Of a DNA stretch of 64,000 bases, positions 17,598-25,566 are shown in pieces. Origin of the DNA: Mycobacteriales bacterium (GTDB taxonomy: Bacteria > Actinomycetota > Actinomycetes > Mycobacteriales > CADCTP01); assembly GCA_035995165.1 (NCBI GenBank), contig DASYKU010000008.1, positions 45,896-109,895 of the forward strand. Reading direction: 5' to 3'. The position numbers and the translations under genes were made by a program. The first letter of the stretch is position 1. Every line of letters starts with the position of its first letter. Under the pieces are notes generated by a model that was not told where the DNA came from, made no database searches, and saw nothing but the letters and a program-made list of their open reading frames with translations.

Positions 17598-19193
17598 GTG
17601 GACCGGCGCCGGCTGAGTTCCGCCTCGCTGCGGGTCGTCCTTGCGGTCGAGGATGTGCTGCACGCGGGCGTGGTCGCGCTGGCGGGGCTGCTCGGTCGGC
17701 GGGACGTCACCGTGTTGCCGTTCATCGGGTCGGGTACGCCGCAGCGGGTGCACGCGCGGGGCCGGGTCGTACTCGGCCCGACGGTGCCGTCCGCCGCGGC
17801 CGAACTGGTCCGTACTGCGATCGCCGTGGACGCGGTTGACGCCGGCAACGACGTCCTGCCCGCGGTCGGTCCGGCGCGTGCCGGGGATGAGCCGCGAGCG
17901 GCGGGCACGGTGAGCGCGGCCGGCTACGCCAACCCGGCGAAGCCGGCGAGTGCAGGCAACCCGGCGAAGCCGGCGAGCGCAGGCAACGACGCGGCCGCTG
18001 CTCGCCCCTCGGCGGGAGCCGGGACCAGCGATACCGGTTCGGCCGGGCCCACGGGCGGAGGTCATGACACGGGTTCCGCCAGCGCTTCGGCCCCGGCGGA
18101 GCCGGCACGCGTAGGTCGTGACGCGGGTGCCGGCGGCGCCTCGGGCTCGGCGGAGCCCGCGCGCGTCGGCCATGACGAGGGTGCCGGTGGGGCCTCGGCG
18201 CGGGTGGAGGCCGATGGCGTTGTTGAGGCCGACGGCGGCAGACGTCGGGCGGTGGGGCGACGGCTGGTCGAGGTCCGGGGTGGGGTGGTACGGGGGCGGC
18301 GGGCGTGGGGGACGCTGCGGGCATCGCTCGCGCCGTTCCTGACGATCGAGCTGCCGCGGTGCGTGGTCTGGGTTGGGGGGCCGGGCGGGACGGTGCGCGG
18401 GCGGTGCGACCGGCAGGGGTACCTGGACGTGCCGGTCGACGTCGGCGGGCTGGCGCCGGGCTGGCACGAGCTGAGCGTGACCGCGGCCTGGCGCGGGGCC
18501 GAGGCGGCGGTGCCGGTGCCCGTGTACGTCGTCGATCCCGGGTCCCGGGTCGCGGTGATCAGCGACCTCGACGACACGGTGATCGAGACCGGCATCACCC
18601 GCGGGCTGGAGATGCTGCGGCTGACGTTGCTGACCAGCGTCAGCGACCGGACCCCGCTCACCGGCGCCGCCGAGCTGTACCGGGCGCTCACGGCTGCGCG
18701 CGGCGGACCGGCGCGGCCGGTGTTCTACCTCTCGACCAGCCCCTGGAACCTGTACGAGCTGCTCACCCGGTTCCTCGTCCTACGCGGGTTCCCGGCCGGT
18801 CCGCTCCTGCTCACCGACTGGGGCCCGAGCCGGACGAACCTGTTCCGGCTCAGTCCGGAGCAGCACAAGCTGACGATGATCCGGGCACTGTTGGAGCAAC
18901 ATCCCGGGCTCGGCGTCGTGCTGATCGGCGACACCGGGGAGCAGGATCCGGAGATCTACGCGACGGTGGCGCAGGAGTCACCGGACCGAGTGCGCGCCGT
19001 CTACGTTCGGCGCACGGCCGGGATGCCGGCGGCCCGGGCGATCGAGGTCAGCGGGCTGATCCGCCGGGTCGCCGCGGCGGGGGTCCCGATGCTCATGGTC
19101 GAGGACAGCGTGCAGATCGCCGAACACGCGGCGGGCCTCGGACTGCTCGATCCGGCTGATGTCCAGGCGGTGCGACGAGCGACACAGCTCTGA
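17598..19193 (+). CDS. App1-family (DUF2183) phosphatase-domain protein with repeat linker
   Basis: 531 residues from GTG 17598. The C-terminal half is the App1 domain: the HAD-like SDLDDTVIETG (Asp323-x-Asp325), FYLSTSPWNLYELL, and GDTGEQDPEIY. Yeast App1 is a Mg-dependent phosphatidate phosphatase; bacterial members are mostly uncharacterised. An N-terminal segment (RVVLAVEDVLHAGVVALAGLLGRRDV) and a beta-rich domain (FLTIELPRCVVWVGGPGG) precede it. Between them lies an unusual Ala/Gly/Pro linker of about 110 residues made of degenerate repeats. No signal peptide is visible. The start is uncertain, lacking a good ribosome site. Confidence 0.8.
   Translation: MDRRRLSSASLRVVLAVEDVLHAGVVALAGLLGRRDVTVLPFIGSGTPQRVHARGRVVLGPTVPSAAAELVRTAIAVDAVDAGNDVLPAVGPARAGDEPRAAGTVSAAGYANPAKPASAGNPAKPASAGNDAAAARPSAGAGTSDTGSAGPTGGGHDTGSASASAPAEPARVGRDAGAGGASGSAEPARVGHDEGAGGASARVEADGVVEADGGRRRAVGRRLVEVRGGVVRGRRAWGTLRASLAPFLTIELPRCVVWVGGPGGTVRGRCDRQGYLDVPVDVGGLAPGWHELSVTAAWRGAEAAVPVPVYVVDPGSRVAVISDLDDTVIETGITRGLEMLRLTLLTSVSDRTPLTGAAELYRALTAARGGPARPVFYLSTSPWNLYELLTRFLVLRGFPAGPLLLTDWGPSRTNLFRLSPEQHKLTMIRALLEQHPGLGVVLIGDTGEQDPEIYATVAQESPDRVRAVYVRRTAGMPAARAIEVSGLIRRVAAAGVPMLMVEDSVQIAEHAAGLGLLDPADVQAVRRATQL
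17931..18230 (+). repeat. Intragenic tandem repeats in the App1-family gene
   Basis: Two consecutive 27-bp units (17931-17957 and 17958-17984) differing at one base encode NPAKPASAG twice. Further on, about 18-19-residue units of the pattern GHDxGxGxAS..AEPARV repeat nearly three times (about 18058-18225). They form a flexible linker between the N-terminal region and the beta domain. Confidence 0.85.
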
Positions 19194-19305
19194 GCGGCTC
19201 GCCGACCGGACACCATGGGTCGCTCCGGGACGGACTGATCGTTCGCGGCATGCCCGACCGGCTCGACCATCGGAGGCGACGGAACCGTTCCAGGGCCGTG
19301 CACGA

Positions 19306-19968
19306 ATGCGGTGCGTGAGGATGGTGGCCGATACATCGCCGCGACCGTCCCGTTCCGACGAGGATGCCTGGTGCGCAGCACTCGTCGAACGGGTGGCCGT
19401 CGGCGAGGCTCGCGCGCTCGAGGAGCTCTACGACCGCTACTCGCGGCCGGCGTACTCGCTCGCCCGCCGGGTGACAGGAGACCCCACCTTTGCCGAAGAG
19501 GTGGTGCAGGAGGTGTTCCTCGCGGTGTGGCGGCAGCCGAAGCGGTTCGAGGCCGGACGGGGCGGGTTCGCCAGTTGGCTGCTCGCCGCCGTTCATCACA
19601 AGGCCGTCGACGCCGTCCGCCGGGAAGAGGCGGTACGGCGCCGGGCGCTCGCGCTGCATGCGGTCGAAGGCCTGGACGCGTCCGATCCGCCGGCCAACCG
19701 GCCTGAGGAGGCGGTCGAGGAGCGGCTGCGCGGCGAACGGGTCCGCAACGCGCTGCGCGAGCTCCCCGAGACGCAGCGGGAGGCGATGACGCTGGCCTAC
19801 TACGGCGGCTACACCCAGCGCGAGATCGCGTCGCTCACCAGCACGCCGATCGGCACCGTCAAGACCCGGATGCACCGGGCGATGCACAACCTGCGCGCAG
19901 CCCTGGACGACCTGTCCGACATCACCGGGCTCGCGGTCACCGACGACACCAAGGGAGGCTTGCGGTGA
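19306..19968 (+). CDS. ECF RNA polymerase sigma factor (SigK/SigL-like)
   Basis: 220 residues from ATG 19306 (ATG 19321 is an alternative with no usable ribosome spacing). Region 2 is LEELYDRYSRPAYSLARRV ... VVQEVFLAVWRQPKRF and region 4 is LRELPETQREAMTLAYYGGY, TQREIASLTSTPIGTVKTR. The protein belongs with ECF factors controlled by RskA-type anti-sigma factors. The stop codon overlaps the start of the anti-sigma gene (GTGA), so the two are translationally coupled and the pair should form a membrane-sensing switch. Its regulon is unknown; no adjacent target gene is apparent. Confidence 0.93.
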   Translation: MRCVRMVADTSPRPSRSDEDAWCAALVERVAVGEARALEELYDRYSRPAYSLARRVTGDPTFAEEVVQEVFLAVWRQPKRFEAGRGGFASWLLAAVHHKAVDAVRREEAVRRRALALHAVEGLDASDPPANRPEEAVEERLRGERVRNALRELPETQREAMTLAYYGGYTQREIASLTSTPIGTVKTRMHRAMHNLRAALDDLSDITGLAVTDDTKGGLR

Positions 19969-20888
19969 GTGCGCCAGCCCTGCCGAGGAGTCACGACGAG
20001 TACGAGGCGCTGGCGGTCGCGTGGGCGATCGACGCGCTGGAGCCGGCCGACCAGGAGATCTTCGAAGCCCACCGGCCCGGGTGCGAGGTCTGCGCGCGGA
20101 CCGTGGTGACGACCCTCGAGGTCGCGGCGGAGCTCGCATACGGGGTGCCGGACATCGCTCCCCCGCCGCAGTTGCGCAGCCGGCTGCTGGCTGCGGCCAC
20201 TGCACAGCCGCCGCGGCCGACGGTCTCGCCCGAGAGCGCGCCGTCGAGCGGAGGGTTCGGTCCGCGGAGCAGCCGCCCGGACACCCTGCCGACGGGCCGC
20301 AACGCCGACCCGGACCGGTCGGGCGGGCCCTCGGGGCCGGTCGATGAGGGTGCTCGGTCAGCTGGGACACGGCGGCCGGGTCAGGAACGTCCGCGCGGCA
20401 GGTCCGGACGCGGCGAGCATCGCAGTGTCAAGGCGGTCTCGCGGCGGCGCCGGTTGGCGACGGTGCTCGCGGCGGCCGCGCTGATCGGCGGATCGGCGGC
20501 GACGACGTGGGAGATCACCCGGCCGGCGCCGGTGAGCGCGCCCGCGGCGGCGGCCGAGCGGGTGGCGGCGCTGACCGCGCCGGACGGGCAGCCCACCCTC
20601 GCGACGATCGTGGCCAAGCCGGGGAACGCGGCGGTGGTGACCGACGGGCTCACGCCCAACACCGGCCGCGGGACCTCGTACTACGTCTGGGGGGTGCCGG
20701 CCGGGGACGGCGGCATGCCGCAGGTCGTGGGCACGTTCGTGGTCACCTCGAAGGGGCTGCACTCGTACCCGATCCAGCTGACCCGGTCGCCGGAGGACTA
20801 CCCGGTGCTCGCGGTGAGCGAGGAGACCGCGGGATCGTCGCCGACCACGCCGAGCAGCGTGCTCGCCCGCGGACCGCTCGGCCGCTGA
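19965..20888 (+). CDS. RskA-type anti-sigma factor with zinc-binding ASD domain
   Basis: 307 residues. The N-terminal anti-sigma domain carries the zinc motif His36-x3-Cys40-x2-Cys43 (AHRPGCEVC). One transmembrane helix follows near residues 163-185 (LATVLAAAALIGGSAATTW). The extracytoplasmic RskA domain (QPTLATIVAKPGNAAVVTDG, YYVWGVPAGDGGMPQVVGTF) follows it. A long Pro/Gly/Arg-rich stretch (residues about 75-155) separates the anti-sigma domain from the membrane. It should hold the preceding sigma factor inactive until regulated proteolysis. GTG 19965 overlaps the sigma stop. The last codons run into a 36-bp tandem repeat. Confidence 0.9.
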   Translation: MSAPALPRSHDEYEALAVAWAIDALEPADQEIFEAHRPGCEVCARTVVTTLEVAAELAYGVPDIAPPPQLRSRLLAAATAQPPRPTVSPESAPSSGGFGPRSSRPDTLPTGRNADPDRSGGPSGPVDEGARSAGTRRPGQERPRGRSGRGEHRSVKAVSRRRRLATVLAAAALIGGSAATTWEITRPAPVSAPAAAAERVAALTAPDGQPTLATIVAKPGNAAVVTDGLTPNTGRGTSYYVWGVPAGDGGMPQVVGTFVVTSKGLHSYPIQLTRSPEDYPVLAVSEETAGSSPTTPSSVLARGPLGR

Positions 20889-21005
20889 GCCGACGGCTCC
20901 CGCGGAGCGCTCGGCCCTCGAGCCGGGACGGCCTCCCGCGGAGCGCTCGGCCGCCGAGCCGGGACAGCCTCCCGCAGAGCGCTCGGCCGCCGAGCCGAGG
21001 TGGCC
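20866..21005 (+). repeat. 36-bp tandem repeat, about four units, at the 3' end of the anti-sigma gene
   Basis: Units at 20866-20898 (33 bp, diverged), 20899-20934, 20935-20970 and 20971-21005, all beginning CCCGCGGAGCGCTCGGCC or a close variant. The first unit contains the anti-sigma stop codon. A different plus frame reads a 12-residue repeat (LPRSARPSSRDG) without interruption. Confidence 0.9.
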
Positions 21006-21047
21006 CCGGCCCCGCGGCGCGGGCCAGCCGCGGCGGAGGGCGGCGGG

Positions 21048-21401
21048 TCAGGGATCGAGTTGGGCCGTCAGGCGGCGGGGCGCGATCTGGCGGTAGGCGT
21101 CGGTGATCACGTCCGCGACCTCCTCCCAGTCGACCGGTACGTCGAGGTAGACGCCGAGCCAGCCCCGGCCGCCGACGTACGGCGGGACGAAGTAGTGCTC
21201 GGGATCGGCGCCGACCCGGGCCTGCTGGGCGCCGGGCGGCGCCGCACACCAGAACGCGACGCGGTCGTCGTGGTGCCGGTCGGCGAAGGACACGAACACC
21301 TTCCGGACGAACCAGGTCGGCTCACCGTGGCTGAGCTTCTCGGTCACCTCGGGCAGTGCGAGACACAGCGCCCGCGTGCGGTCGAGGCCTGGAGAAGACA
21401 C
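21048..21401 (-). CDS. MmcQ/YjbR family protein
   Basis: 117 residues, the usual length for this small single-domain family. Recognisable parts are LALPEVTEKLSHGEPTWFVR near the N-terminus, KVFVSFADRH, VAFWCAAPPG, YFVPPYVGGRGWLGVYLD and a C-terminal helix ITDAYRQIAPRRL. Family members share a double-stranded-DNA-binding-like fold, but the biological role is not established. The start is GTG 21401. It is 10 bp downstream of the MFS gene on the same strand and probably cotranscribed. Confidence 0.85.
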   Translation of the reverse strand: MSSPGLDRTRALCLALPEVTEKLSHGEPTWFVRKVFVSFADRHHDDRVAFWCAAPPGAQQARVGADPEHYFVPPYVGGRGWLGVYLDVPVDWEEVADVITDAYRQIAPRRLTAQLDP

Positions 21402-21410
21402 ACCGGGAGC

Positions 21411-22685
21411 CTAGCCACGCGCGGCGGCGAGGCGGCGGACCACGGCGCGGGGCAGCGCGTCCACGACGATCCCGTTCCGCCGGCGGACCTGCCGCCGCGT
21501 CACCAGCACCATGACCAGGCCCACGATCCAGAACGCGTACTGCGCGCACATCGCGACCCGGTAGGACCCGGAGACGTCGAGCAGCACCCCGACCGCGAGG
21601 ATCAGCAGCAGGGAGGCGACGAACCCGCCCACGTTGACGATGCCGCTCGCGCTGCCGAGCCGGGCCGGCGGGTTCTCGGTGCGGGCGAAGTCGAAGCCCA
21701 TGATCGAGCCGGGTCCGTTCGAGGCCAGCACCAGCACCAGCACGACGAGCACGCCGATCGGCACCGGCCCGGACCAGGCCAGCACGACCGTCCAGGCGAC
21801 CGCGCTGGACAGCACGATGCCGAGCACCAGGGCCGAGCGCCGCATCGGCCAGCGCGCCGCCAGCGCTCCCAGCGCCGGCCCGATGATCAGGCCGGCGATC
21901 ACCAGGACGGTCAGCAGCGCGCTCGCCGTCGTGGGTGAGAGCCCCTGCGACTCGACGAGGAACGGGTAACCCCAGAACAGCGCGAACGTATTGCCGGAGA
22001 ACTGGGTGACGAAGTGGGTCCAGAGCCCGAGCCGGGTGCCGGGCTCCTGCCAGGACTCCCGCAGCGCCTGCCGGCGCCCGGTCGGCGCGACCATCGTCAC
22101 CCCGGGCGGCGCGTTGCGCAGACCGGCGGCAACGAGCACCGCGGCGACGACGCCGATCCCGGCGGCGGTCGCGAACGTGGGCGTCCAGCCGTACGCGTGC
22201 AGCCCGGCGACCAGCGGGAAGGCGGCGGCGATCTGGCCGGCCTGCCCGATCAGCCCGGTCAGCTGGGTGATCAGCGGCGCCCGCCGGGCCGGGAACCAGG
22301 CCGGGATCAGTCGCAGCACGCTGATGAACGTCATCGCGTCCCCGGCGCCGACGAGCACGCGGGCGGCGATGCCGGTGTGCACGCTGCCGGCCCGAGCCAT
22401 GAGCAGCTGGCCGGCGGCCATGAACAGGGCGCCCGCGACGATCATGCGGCGCGAGCCGATCCGGTCCAGCACCATGCCGACGGGCACCTGCATGATCGCG
22501 TACACGCCGAGCTGGACGACGCCGAAGAGGGAGAGCACGGCCGCGGTCGTGCCGAAGCGCTGCTGCGCGTCGAGGCCGGAGACCCCGAGCGACGCCCGGT
22601 GGAACACCGCCACCGTGTACGCGAAGACTCCCAGTCCCCACATCAACCAGGCCCGCCGCGCAACTGTCCCCACGGCGCCCGGCAA
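21411..22685 (-). CDS. MFS transporter
   Basis: 424 residues with about 12 hydrophobic helices. The loop 2-3 motif is GMVLDRIGSRRMIV, and TM4-5 carries GDAMTFISVLRLIPAWFPARRAP, a pattern seen in nitrate/nitrite- and organic-anion-type MFS carriers, though the substrate cannot be named. The first codon is TTG 22685 (GTG 22673 is possible); the ribosome site is weak. It precedes the MmcQ/YjbR gene on the same strand, and nothing nearby indicates its substrate. Confidence 0.88.
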   Translation of the reverse strand: MPGAVGTVARRAWLMWGLGVFAYTVAVFHRASLGVSGLDAQQRFGTTAAVLSLFGVVQLGVYAIMQVPVGMVLDRIGSRRMIVAGALFMAAGQLLMARAGSVHTGIAARVLVGAGDAMTFISVLRLIPAWFPARRAPLITQLTGLIGQAGQIAAAFPLVAGLHAYGWTPTFATAAGIGVVAAVLVAAGLRNAPPGVTMVAPTGRRQALRESWQEPGTRLGLWTHFVTQFSGNTFALFWGYPFLVESQGLSPTTASALLTVLVIAGLIIGPALGALAARWPMRRSALVLGIVLSSAVAWTVVLAWSGPVPIGVLVVLVLVLASNGPGSIMGFDFARTENPPARLGSASGIVNVGGFVASLLLILAVGVLLDVSGSYRVAMCAQYAFWIVGLVMVLVTRRQVRRRNGIVVDALPRAVVRRLAAARG

Positions 22686-22854
22686 CGCAGCGCGGTCCCG
22701 CCTCCATCCGAGACCTTCGCCACATACGCCCGTACGGAGTATTTCAACCGAGCAGTAGGCCTAGCTATGGTTCGGACACCTGACGAGATGACCGCCCCGG
22801 CGGAGAGCGGCACCCCGACCTCAGGCGCTACACCCGCGCCACCGGGAGGTCCCC

Positions 22855-23655
22855 GTGCGTCCGTTCGCCCGCACCCTCACCGCGCTCGCCCTCGGCATCG
22901 GGCTGGCCGCCGTCCCGGCCATGGCCGGCCCGGCCGGCGCGTTCGCCGCCCCGAGCACCGACTACGTCGCCCTCGGCGACTCGTACTCGGCCGGGACCGG
23001 CACCAACGACTACGACCTGAACGCCTCCTGCCAGCGCTCGTCGCTGTCGTACCCGGCGCTCTGGGCGGCCCAGCAGGGCACGGCCAGCTTCACGTTCGCG
23101 GCCTGCTCGGGCGCGACCACGAGCGACGTACGCGGTTCCCAGCTCGCCGGCCTCGACACCGGCACCGACCTGGTCACGATCACGATCGGCGGCAACGACG
23201 CCGGGTTCGTCGCCACCGTGCTGGCCTGCCGCCTCGGCACCGACTCGGCCTGCTTCACCGCCCTGGACGCGGCGGCGGCGTTCATCCGGACGGTGCTGCC
23301 GGGCCGGCTGGACGCGACCTACCGCGACATCAGGACCCGGGCTCCGAACGCACGCCTGGTCGTCCTGGGCTACCCGCACCTGTACGCGACGGGCAGCTGC
23401 TTCCTGGAGATCAGCAACGCCCGGCGGACCCGGATCAACGCGGTCGCCGACACGCTGGCCTCGGTCACGGCCCAGCGGGCGGCCGCAGCCGGTGGCACGT
23501 ACCTGGACGCACGGGCGGCCTACGCCGGGCACGAGGTCTGCAGCGGCTCGGCCTGGCTGAACGGCACGACGCTGCCGATCACCGACTCGTACCACCCGAA
23601 CCGGTCCGGCTATGCGCTGGCCTACCTGCCGCTGCTGCGCGGCACCGCGACCTGA
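22855..23655 (+). CDS. Secreted SGNH/GDSL-family esterase/lipase
   Basis: 266 residues. A classical signal peptide (ALALGIGLAAVPAMAGPAGAFAA) leads into SGNH block I GDSYSAG (Ser43), block III with IGGND, and block V DSYHPN (Asp244, His247). Six cysteines in the mature part suggest three disulfides, as in Streptomyces SGNH lipases. It should hydrolyse esters or lipids outside the cell. GTG 22855 follows a good GGGAGGT site. Confidence 0.93.
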   Translation: MRPFARTLTALALGIGLAAVPAMAGPAGAFAAPSTDYVALGDSYSAGTGTNDYDLNASCQRSSLSYPALWAAQQGTASFTFAACSGATTSDVRGSQLAGLDTGTDLVTITIGGNDAGFVATVLACRLGTDSACFTALDAAAAFIRTVLPGRLDATYRDIRTRAPNARLVVLGYPHLYATGSCFLEISNARRTRINAVADTLASVTAQRAAAAGGTYLDARAAYAGHEVCSGSAWLNGTTLPITDSYHPNRSGYALAYLPLLRGTAT

Positions 23656-23682
23656 TCCCGATCGGTCCGCCGTGGGTGGGTG

Positions 23683-24660
23683 TCACAACCACCCGCGGCG
23701 GACCGCCTCCACTCCGGCCTGGAACCGGCTGGACGCCTCCAGGCGGATGAGGATGTCGGCCACGTGCCGCCGGTACGTCCGGTCGGAGATGCCCAGCTGC
23801 CGGGCCGCGGCCTCGTCCTTCACGCCGCTGCTCATGAGCATCAGCACGGAGCGGTCGAGCTCGGAGGCGGCCGGGGCGCCGGCCTTGAGGGCCTCGTCCA
23901 TGTCCTGGGCGCCGGCCCAGAGCGACTCGAACAGCATCACCAGGTTCGCGGTGATGGCCGGCTCCCGCACGACGAGCGCGCCGGCGACCGGACGCCTCGG
24001 GTCGACCGGCAGGAAGGACACGGTGCGGTCGAAGATGACCAGCCGGTGCGGCAGCGTGTCGGCGATCCGGACGTCGGCGCCGTGATCGCGCATCATCCGC
24101 ATGTAGTCGCGCATCGGCACGTCGGCCAACTGACGGCGGGTGTAGAGGGTCCGGAACCGGACTCCGCGCTTGAGCACGGCCAGGTCGTAGTCGGCGGCAT
24201 CGGCCAGCAGCTCGGCCGCCAGCGGCTCCCCCGGCACGACGTTGAGCGCCTCCTGGTAGCAGCGCGCGAACAGCTCGTGCAGCACGTCGAGGACCTGGGC
24301 GTGGTCGTCGATCCGGCGGACCTCGCGCTCCGCGGACGGGTGGGTCTCGGTGCCGCGGACCAGCCGGGACAGCTCGGCCCGGGCCTCCAGCAGCTGGTGC
24401 TCGCGGCGGGTGATCTCGGCCTGCTCCAGCGACAGCAGCGCATCCAGCGCGACGTCGGGGTTGATCGGCACGTAGATCCGCCCGGGCGCACGCTCGGCCA
24501 CCAGCGAGAGGGAGACCAACCGGTTCAGCGCCTGGCGCACGTCGGCGCCGGAGACCTCCAGGGTCACCGCGAGGGCGTCGAGATCGGCATCGGGGTTGGC
24601 GAGCATGGCTCGGTAGACGGACTCCGACAGACCGTCCACGCCGAGGATCTCCAACGCCAC
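23683..24660 (-). CDS. TrmB/LuxR-like transcriptional regulator
   Basis: 325 residues. The N-terminus is a TrmB-like winged helix (about residues 8-70: LSESVYRAMLANPDADLDAL, DVRQALNRLVSLSLV). A ligand-like middle domain (about 115-250) follows, and the C-terminus is a LuxR/GerE helix-turn-helix (residues 260-320: GVKDEAAARQLGISDRTYRR). Such two-HTH proteins are common single-component regulators in actinomycetes. The gene is divergent, across 540 bp of dyad-rich DNA, from a tiny secreted-peptide gene, making that peptide its most likely target or effector (inference). ATG 24660 is used; the ribosome site is weak. Confidence 0.85.
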   Translation of the reverse strand: MALEILGVDGLSESVYRAMLANPDADLDALAVTLEVSGADVRQALNRLVSLSLVAERAPGRIYVPINPDVALDALLSLEQAEITRREHQLLEARAELSRLVRGTETHPSAEREVRRIDDHAQVLDVLHELFARCYQEALNVVPGEPLAAELLADAADYDLAVLKRGVRFRTLYTRRQLADVPMRDYMRMMRDHGADVRIADTLPHRLVIFDRTVSFLPVDPRRPVAGALVVREPAITANLVMLFESLWAGAQDMDEALKAGAPAASELDRSVLMLMSSGVKDEAAARQLGISDRTYRRHVADILIRLEASSRFQAGVEAVRRGWL

Positions 24661-25200
24661 CGACTGCCGCTTTCCGCTCGAGGTACGCGACAGACCCTAA
24701 CCGGCCGGGCGGATGCGGACAACGCGGCCCGAGCAGGGTCGCAGACGTGCCCCGGGGCGGAGGCAGTGACCGAGGTCCGGGCCGGCCGGGCGGGGACACG
24801 CCCGGCCGTGCCCGGCCACGGGCCGGTGGAGGGCCCGCAGGCCTTCACCGGCGACCCGGGCACCTCGCCTCCGCATCCCGACCGGGACGGGAGCAGTGGC
24901 GGGTGACACCCCGAGCCGAGATAACGGTCCGCCATGAGGCCCGGCCGAGGCAAGGGCAGCACGCCCGAGTGACCACTCTTTGCCGTCCGGCGGGGCCGGG
25001 AACCGGACGGACGGGCAGCAGGCGGTCGGGCCCGTGTCCGGTACCGGACATTCAGTGCCCGAAGTCGGCCCGTCCGGGCACCGCCCGGTGCCGGACAAGG
25101 GAAAACGTGGAGTTCTTCGGGTGACCGGAAACGGACAGCGCATGGCACACTGAGCCCGCTTCGCAGTCCCGTGTCGGTCCTGCCCTCTCCAGGAGAACAA
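24661..25200. other. Long intergenic region between regulator and secreted-peptide gene
   Basis: 540 bp with no convincing protein in any frame. Its right half contains three inverted repeats listed separately. No well-spaced promoter hexamers were found for either flanking gene. Confidence 0.6.
24983..25096. promoter_or_regulatory. Three successive GTCCGG/CCGGAC dyads
   Basis: Dyad 1: CCGTCCGG (24983-24990) with CCGGACGG (25003-25010). Dyad 2: a perfect 16-bp palindrome TGTCCGGTACCGGACA (25035-25050). Dyad 3: GTCCGGGCACC (25072-25082) with GGTGCCGGAC (25087-25096), one bulged G. Their centres are about 42-46 bp apart, near four helical turns. They could bind the divergent regulator or form RNA hairpins. 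Confidence 0.6.
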
Positions 25201-25356
25201 GTGAAGCTCGTGCGCGCCGTGATCGCCGCAGCCGTCGCCCTGGGCGCCGCTGTGGCGATCCAGATGGCCACCTCGTCCGGAGCGTCGGCCTCCACCATTC
25301 ACGTCCACCCGCACCCGAACGACTGCGGGAACTGCTGGTCAGTCGTGCACGAGTGA
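25201..25356 (+). CDS. Small secreted Cys/His-containing peptide
   Basis: 51 residues from GTG 25201, which follows a good AGGAGA site about 6 nt upstream. Residues 1-30 form a textbook signal peptide (KLVRAV start, hydrophobic core AVIAAAVALGAAVAI, ASA cleavage site at 28-30). The predicted mature peptide is only 21 residues, S31-E51, with HVHPHP, then NDCGNCW (Cys42, Cys45) and VVHE. The CxxC pair could form a disulfide, and together with four histidines could bind a metal. It does not resemble a lantibiotic, lasso or thiopeptide precursor that I know, and no modification enzyme is adjacent. A terminator follows at once. A role as exported signal or metal-binding peptide is speculation. Confidence 0.75.
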   Translation: MKLVRAVIAAAVALGAAVAIQMATSSGASASTIHVHPHPNDCGNCWSVVHE

Positions 25357-25362
25357 GTGACC

Positions 25363-25398
25363 ACGCCGTTCGCCGAACAGTAGAGAGCCGAACGGCGT
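25363..25398 (+). terminator. Hairpin terminator of the secreted-peptide gene
   Basis: ACGCCGTTCG (25363-25372) pairs perfectly with CGAACGGCGT (25389-25398) across a 16-nt loop. It begins 6 nt after the peptide stop codon, which supports this being a real monocistronic gene. Confidence 0.75.
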
Positions 25399-25566
25399 AG
25401 CACAAGGCCCGTTGGGCGATGCAGAGCGAATTGGTCCGTTCGACCCTCCGCGGTCGGGCGGACTCTCTCGTCGGCCGGGGCCAGGGCTGGGACGGACGAC
25501 CGCGGCCTGCCAGACTGCGAGCAGGCCGTCCCACCGGGCGACCGGGTCGACGGCAGCGAGGTGGTC

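Noticed and set aside
25201..25356. RiPP precursor such as a lanthipeptide or lasso peptide
   Set aside because: It has a Sec-type signal peptide and no RiPP modification enzyme nearby; the nearest ATP-grasp is 4.7 kb away and of a different class.
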